Source: Pedobacter sp. PAMC26386
GTDB lineage: Bacteria > Bacteroidota > Bacteroidia > Sphingobacteriales > Sphingobacteriaceae
Length of the DNA stretch: 64,000 nt
Assembly (NCBI GenBank): GCA_014302835.1
Contig: CP060294.1
Span: 434,001 to 498,000, forward strand
Direction of reading: 5' to 3'
The position numbers were made by a program, and so were the translations under genes. Shown in pieces: positions 60,915 to 64,000 of the stretch (its first letter is position 1; each line of letters opens with the position of its first letter). A model generated the notes under the pieces. It did no database searches, was not told where the DNA came from, and was given only the letters and a program-made list of their open reading frames with translations.

Positions 60915-62486
60915 ATGGCCAACAAACTGCTTAGTATGAACAAAATAAGACAGATACTCATTTTTTTTGAACGGGGGGCCTCCCTGAGGTCCATAGAGAA
61001 TGAGCTTAAGACAAACAGAAAAACGATTAGGCGTTATCGCGATAAATTTCAGCAAACAGGCCATAGTTTTACTGCATTACTCCAATTAAAGGACCATCAG
61101 CTTGATGAAATCCTGGGGCTTAGCAAGCCAAAGGTAATTGAATACCCTGAGCCCCGTAAAGCTTACTTCTCTAGTCAATTAAGCTATTATCATGAAGAAT
61201 TAGCCAGGGAGGGTGTAAGCCGTCAATTGCTGTGGGGAGAATACATCAAAGACAATCCTTCGGGCTATAAATACTCCATGTTTTGTGAACTTTTACGGGA
61301 GCATAATAAAGTTCGTAATGCTGTAATGCGTTTTGAACACCGTCCAGCAGAGATGATGCAGGTTGATTTTGCAGGAGCCCCGCTTCATTATGTGGATACT
61401 TTAACCGGAGAGCTCGTAGCCTGTCCTGTTTTTATCGCTGCATTGCCCTTCAGCAGCTATGGTTATGTGGAAGCCTTACCGAATGCAAAACTTCCCCAGG
61501 TAGTAAAAGCATTGAATAATACCCTGGAGTATCTGGGTGGGGTACCATTAGGTGCCAAATCGGATAACATGAAGCAATGGGTAACCAAGAGCTGCAGGTA
61601 TGAGCCAACCTTTACAGATATGTTAGCACAATGGGCCAGCCACAACAACATTGCTTTATATGCCTCAAGGCCCTACAAGCCAAAGGATAAGCCAGCCGTA
61701 GAGAACTCGGTGAAGATTGCTTACCTGCGTATTTATGCTACGTTACGGAACCAGACTTTCTATAGCCTGGCTGAGCTGAATAAGGCCATAAAAGAGAAGT
61801 TGGAGCTGCATCATAAAATGAACTTTCAGAAAAAGACCATCAGTCGTGAAGAATTATTCATGGAACAGGAAAAGTCACATTTACAGGCACTTCCCCAATC
61901 GAGCTATACGATCAAACACTATACAAAATCAAAAGTTCAGAAGAACTACCATGTAATTGTTGGTGAAGACTGGCACTTTTACAGCGTTCCCTGCCGCTAT
62001 ATCGGTAAAGAGGTGCGTATTACATATTGTGCTGACACCGTTGAGATCTACCACGATAGCCACCGGATTGCCCTGCACACCAGAAGTTACCGGAGCCATC
62101 ACTATACCACTATTAAGGAACACATGCCAGAATCCCATCAGGCATTCTCAGCGCAGCGTGGCTGGAGCCCGGAATATTACCTGCAAAAAGCAACGGATAA
62201 TGGCCCCAGCACTTATGACTTCATGATGAAAATCATGGAAAGCAAGCAGGTTATTGAGCAGGCCTATTCCTCTTGCATGGGCATACTCCGGCTGATCAAG
62301 GCCTATGGTCCCATTCGTACCGAAGCGGCCTGTAAAAGAGGATTAAAAGGATCAAAGTTCCGCTATACAGTTATAAAAAACATCCTGGAGAACAATATGG
62401 ATCAGTTGGAAGATCAACCCTGTCAGGAATACCGTATTCCGGTTCATGTCAACCTAAGAGGTCCGGAAACCTATCATAACAACTAA
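60915..62486 (+). CDS. istA: IS21-family transposase IstA
   Basis: 523 residues. N-terminal helix-turn-helix (MNKIRQILIFFERGASLRSI, NELKTNRKTIRRYRDKF), then the rve domain with D in MMQVDFAGAPLHYVD, D in GAKSDNMKQWV and E in KPAVENSVKIAY. The C-terminal beta-barrel region ends near residue 450. Catalytic residues intact. IstB follows after 14 bases. Confidence 0.95.
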   Translation: MANKLLSMNKIRQILIFFERGASLRSIENELKTNRKTIRRYRDKFQQTGHSFTALLQLKDHQLDEILGLSKPKVIEYPEPRKAYFSSQLSYYHEELAREGVSRQLLWGEYIKDNPSGYKYSMFCELLREHNKVRNAVMRFEHRPAEMMQVDFAGAPLHYVDTLTGELVACPVFIAALPFSSYGYVEALPNAKLPQVVKALNNTLEYLGGVPLGAKSDNMKQWVTKSCRYEPTFTDMLAQWASHNNIALYASRPYKPKDKPAVENSVKIAYLRIYATLRNQTFYSLAELNKAIKEKLELHHKMNFQKKTISREELFMEQEKSHLQALPQSSYTIKHYTKSKVQKNYHVIVGEDWHFYSVPCRYIGKEVRITYCADTVEIYHDSHRIALHTRSYRSHHYTTIKEHMPESHQAFSAQRGWSPEYYLQKATDNGPSTYDFMMKIMESKQVIEQAYSSCMGILRLIKAYGPIRTEAACKRGLKGSKFRYTVIKNILENNMDQLEDQPCQEYRIPVHVNLRGPETYHNN

Positions 62487-62500
62487 AAAACACTTTAAAA

Positions 62501-63232
62501 ATGAATACACAAAACACATTAGGGCAGTTAAAAACGCTCAAACTAAATGGGATGGCTAAACGTTACGAGGCCATTCTTTCACTTCCTGTACACGAGCTGC
62601 AGGATGTGCACTCCCTGTTAGGGATAATCACCCAGGCAGAGGTAGAGCACCGGGACCACACCCGCACAAAAATGCTGCTTAAAGTGAGTAAGCTCCGTTA
62701 TCATGCCCTCCCTGAAGACATACTTTGTAATGCGGAAAGGGGAATTACCAGGGAACAGGTACTGAGATTATCTGATGGAATGTTCATTGAAAAAGGACAA
62801 AATGTACTCATATCCGGTGCGACTGGTTGCGGTAAAAGTTTTCTGGCCTGCGCTCTGGGACGCAGTGCCTGCCTGCTTGGATACCGAACCTTATACTTTA
62901 GCATGAACAAGTTTCTGGAGGCGCTGGCCCAGGCCAGGCTGGATGGAACTTACCTGAAGTGGATAAAGGGTATTTCAGCCAACCGCTTGCTCATACTGGA
63001 TGACTTTGGACTCAAAGAACTCACCAATGATGCTCGGATTGCACTGTTGGATATCCTGGAGGACAGGTATGGTAATGGGGCCACCATCATTACTTCTCAG
63101 CTCCCTACAGACAGCTGGTATACTTTCATTGATGAACCAACGTTAGCCGATGCAATAATGGACAGATTGTCAGCTTCTGCACATAGAATTACTTTAACTG
63201 GAAAGTCTCTGAGGAATAAAAAAAATCATTAG
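62501..63232 (+). CDS. istB: IS21-family ATPase helper IstB
   Basis: 243-residue AAA+ ATPase related to DnaC that directs target choice. N-terminal helical region, Walker A GATGCGKS (106-113), Walker B LLILDDFG, sensor region IITSQLPTDSWY and the arginine-finger area IMDRLSASAHRI. Intact. Confidence 0.95.
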   Translation: MNTQNTLGQLKTLKLNGMAKRYEAILSLPVHELQDVHSLLGIITQAEVEHRDHTRTKMLLKVSKLRYHALPEDILCNAERGITREQVLRLSDGMFIEKGQNVLISGATGCGKSFLACALGRSACLLGYRTLYFSMNKFLEALAQARLDGTYLKWIKGISANRLLILDDFGLKELTNDARIALLDILEDRYGNGATIITSQLPTDSWYTFIDEPTLADAIMDRLSASAHRITLTGKSLRNKKNH

Positions 63233-63364
63233 GTTTACACACACCATTCTCGCTTAATAGCGACAGGTTCCGACCCCGAACTTGGTGGGATACATTGCAC
63301 CATTAGGTGGTCCCATTTGTGCGGAATATCCATTTAAAATGCTTATTAGCTCACAATGAACTGG

Positions 63365-64000
63365 CTAATCTATTTTTGTCCCCTGTTTAATTTCGTCCGT
63401 TGCATGAAGAAGAATTTGATCACCAGGGTTTAAGTTTCCGAAAACTTCTGTAGAATCAGCACCTTCTAACCCCACTTTAATATTGGTCAGTATTGCTTTT
63501 CCCTGCAGCACTTTAATTACAAATTGTCTTTCAGTAGAACGGACAATTGCGTGGTTCGGTACCAGTAAAGATTTTGCTGCGGAAAGCAGCGGGATTCTAA
63601 CTTCTCCGTACATACCAGGTTTTAACTTTAAATCGTCATTCTGTACATCGATTTCAATTGCCTCGGACCGCATATTACCCAGCGAATTTGCAGATCTGCT
63701 AATCATTTTCTTTAAGTTTAGTCCAGGAATAGCTGTTAAGCTTACATTGACGGGCTTTTTTAAATCAACTTTTTCTACATAGGCTTCTGGAATCTGTACC
63801 TCTAAACGTAACTTTTGAAGATGCTGAATCATTAATAAAGGTTGCTGACCATTTTTAGAAGTACCGGATAGTGCTCCCGCAGATACGTTACGTTGTACAA
63901 TTACACCATCAAATGGAGCCCGGATGGTCAGATAACTTTGCATATTCTTTACCGAATTAACGTTAGACCGTTGCCCGTTAGCCGTAGCCTGATCACCTTT
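63365..64000 (-). CDS. Efflux RND periplasmic adaptor (MFP/HlyD family), C-terminal part
   Basis: Frame open to the window edge, so the 5' end lies beyond 64000 and the Met at 63943 is not necessarily the start. Visible: the lipoyl half-motif TIRAPFDGVIVQRNVSAGAL, then beta-barrel (LRLEVQIPEAYVEKV, LKPGMYGEVRIPL) and the membrane-proximal domain (LLVPNHAIVRSTERQFVIKV, VGLEGADSTEVFGNLNPGDQ). It links an inner-membrane pump to an outer-membrane channel. It is on the opposite strand and 62 kb from the RND fragment at the left edge, so a different operon unless the cluster is split. Confidence 0.9.
   Translation of the reverse strand, partial: KGDQATANGQRSNVNSVKNMQSYLTIRAPFDGVIVQRNVSAGALSGTSKNGQQPLLMIQHLQKLRLEVQIPEAYVEKVDLKKPVNVSLTAIPGLNLKKMISRSANSLGNMRSEAIEIDVQNDDLKLKPGMYGEVRIPLLSAAKSLLVPNHAIVRSTERQFVIKVLQGKAILTNIKVGLEGADSTEVFGNLNPGDQILLHATDEIKQGTKID

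Larger units (their letters stand above)
60666..63332 (+). mobile_element. IS21-family insertion sequence, complete
   Basis: 2667 bp. Terminal inverted repeats of ~60 bases (60666-60725 and 63274-63332), nearly identical apart from a small length difference near ATTCC; the ends are TG...CA. Target duplication TTTAA at 60661-60665 and 63333-63337. Carries intact istA and istB. Near the left end are internal copies of the terminal motif (60764-60786 and 60816-60838). Confidence 0.93.

Noticed and set aside
2..64000. RND pump (left edge) and adaptor (right edge) as one efflux operon
   Set aside because: They are 62 kb apart on opposite strands, with terminators and unrelated genes between.

Overview
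The window looks like a chromosomal segment of a Sphingobacteriaceae bacterium, most likely Pedobacter or a close relative (Bacteroidota). This rests on low GC content, type III glutamine synthetase (GlnN), a GLPGLI protein beside a TonB-type barrel, DUF4296 and other Bacteroidota lipoproteins, UbiX/UbiD, an archaeal/eukaryotic-type ProRS, weak ribosome binding sites, and -7 boxes of the TAnnTTTG type. No rRNA or CRISPR array was seen. One tRNA gene (His) is present.

Layout. 0-4 kb: the 3' end of an RND efflux pump gene, then a DUF4198 protein and a PepSY membrane protein facing an AraC regulator (probable metal/iron theme). 4-11 kb: housekeeping genes purM, glnN, a VOC protein, trmN6, a phosphodiesterase, fbp and rnhA. 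11.2-12.5 kb: a mostly non-coding stretch with a short double-glycine leader-type peptide, tRNA-His, and an orphan terminator with a UUCG hairpin just upstream of ubiX. 12.5-22.8 kb: ubiX, mtaB, lgt, an inositol-monophosphatase-like gene, nfu, purB, a small lipoprotein divergent from an ECF sigma factor, a membrane-anchored trypsin-like protease, DUF72, 1-Cys peroxiredoxin and a cold-shock protein. 22.8-38.9 kb: a minus-strand run (THUMP-like methyltransferase, aspartate kinase, DUF3298 lipoprotein, GNAT, YggS), DUF4296-mutS2, a PQQ-type sugar dehydrogenase, a MORN/hydrolase fusion, scoAB, udk, a LysM protein, dps and ubiD. 38.9-46.8 kb: an OmpP1/FadL porin with a Gly/Tyr-rich lipoprotein, proS, metB, DUF2400, a YdeI-like protein, 55-bp tandem repeats, a 39-bp perfect inverted repeat and a Dpm1-like glycosyltransferase. 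46.9-57.5 kb: two POT peptide transporters, a secreted unknown, thiolase, and GLPGLI plus an outer-membrane barrel facing an ECF sigma factor.

57.5-63.4 kb is a mobile-element zone. An apparently intact IS3-family element (57637-59199, GGT target duplication) sits against ends and a decayed transposase of related IS3 elements. A probable tyrosine-integrase N-terminal fragment and a lipocalin-like gene follow. A complete IS21-family element (60666-63332, TTTAA duplication) is inserted in the U-tract of an intrinsic terminator. That terminator probably served the efflux adaptor gene whose 3' end closes the window.

Functional links: scoAB and the thiolase fit ketone-body/acetoacetate metabolism. 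UbiX makes the prenyl-FMN used by UbiD. Two ECF sigma loci are each coupled to an envelope function (a membrane protease; an outer-membrane barrel with GLPGLI). No clearly new multi-gene system was found. The least explained items are the leader peptide, the small-RNA/attenuator candidate before ubiX, the anti-sigma-like protease fusion and the engineered-looking repeats at 45.7-46.0 kb and 57.5 kb.
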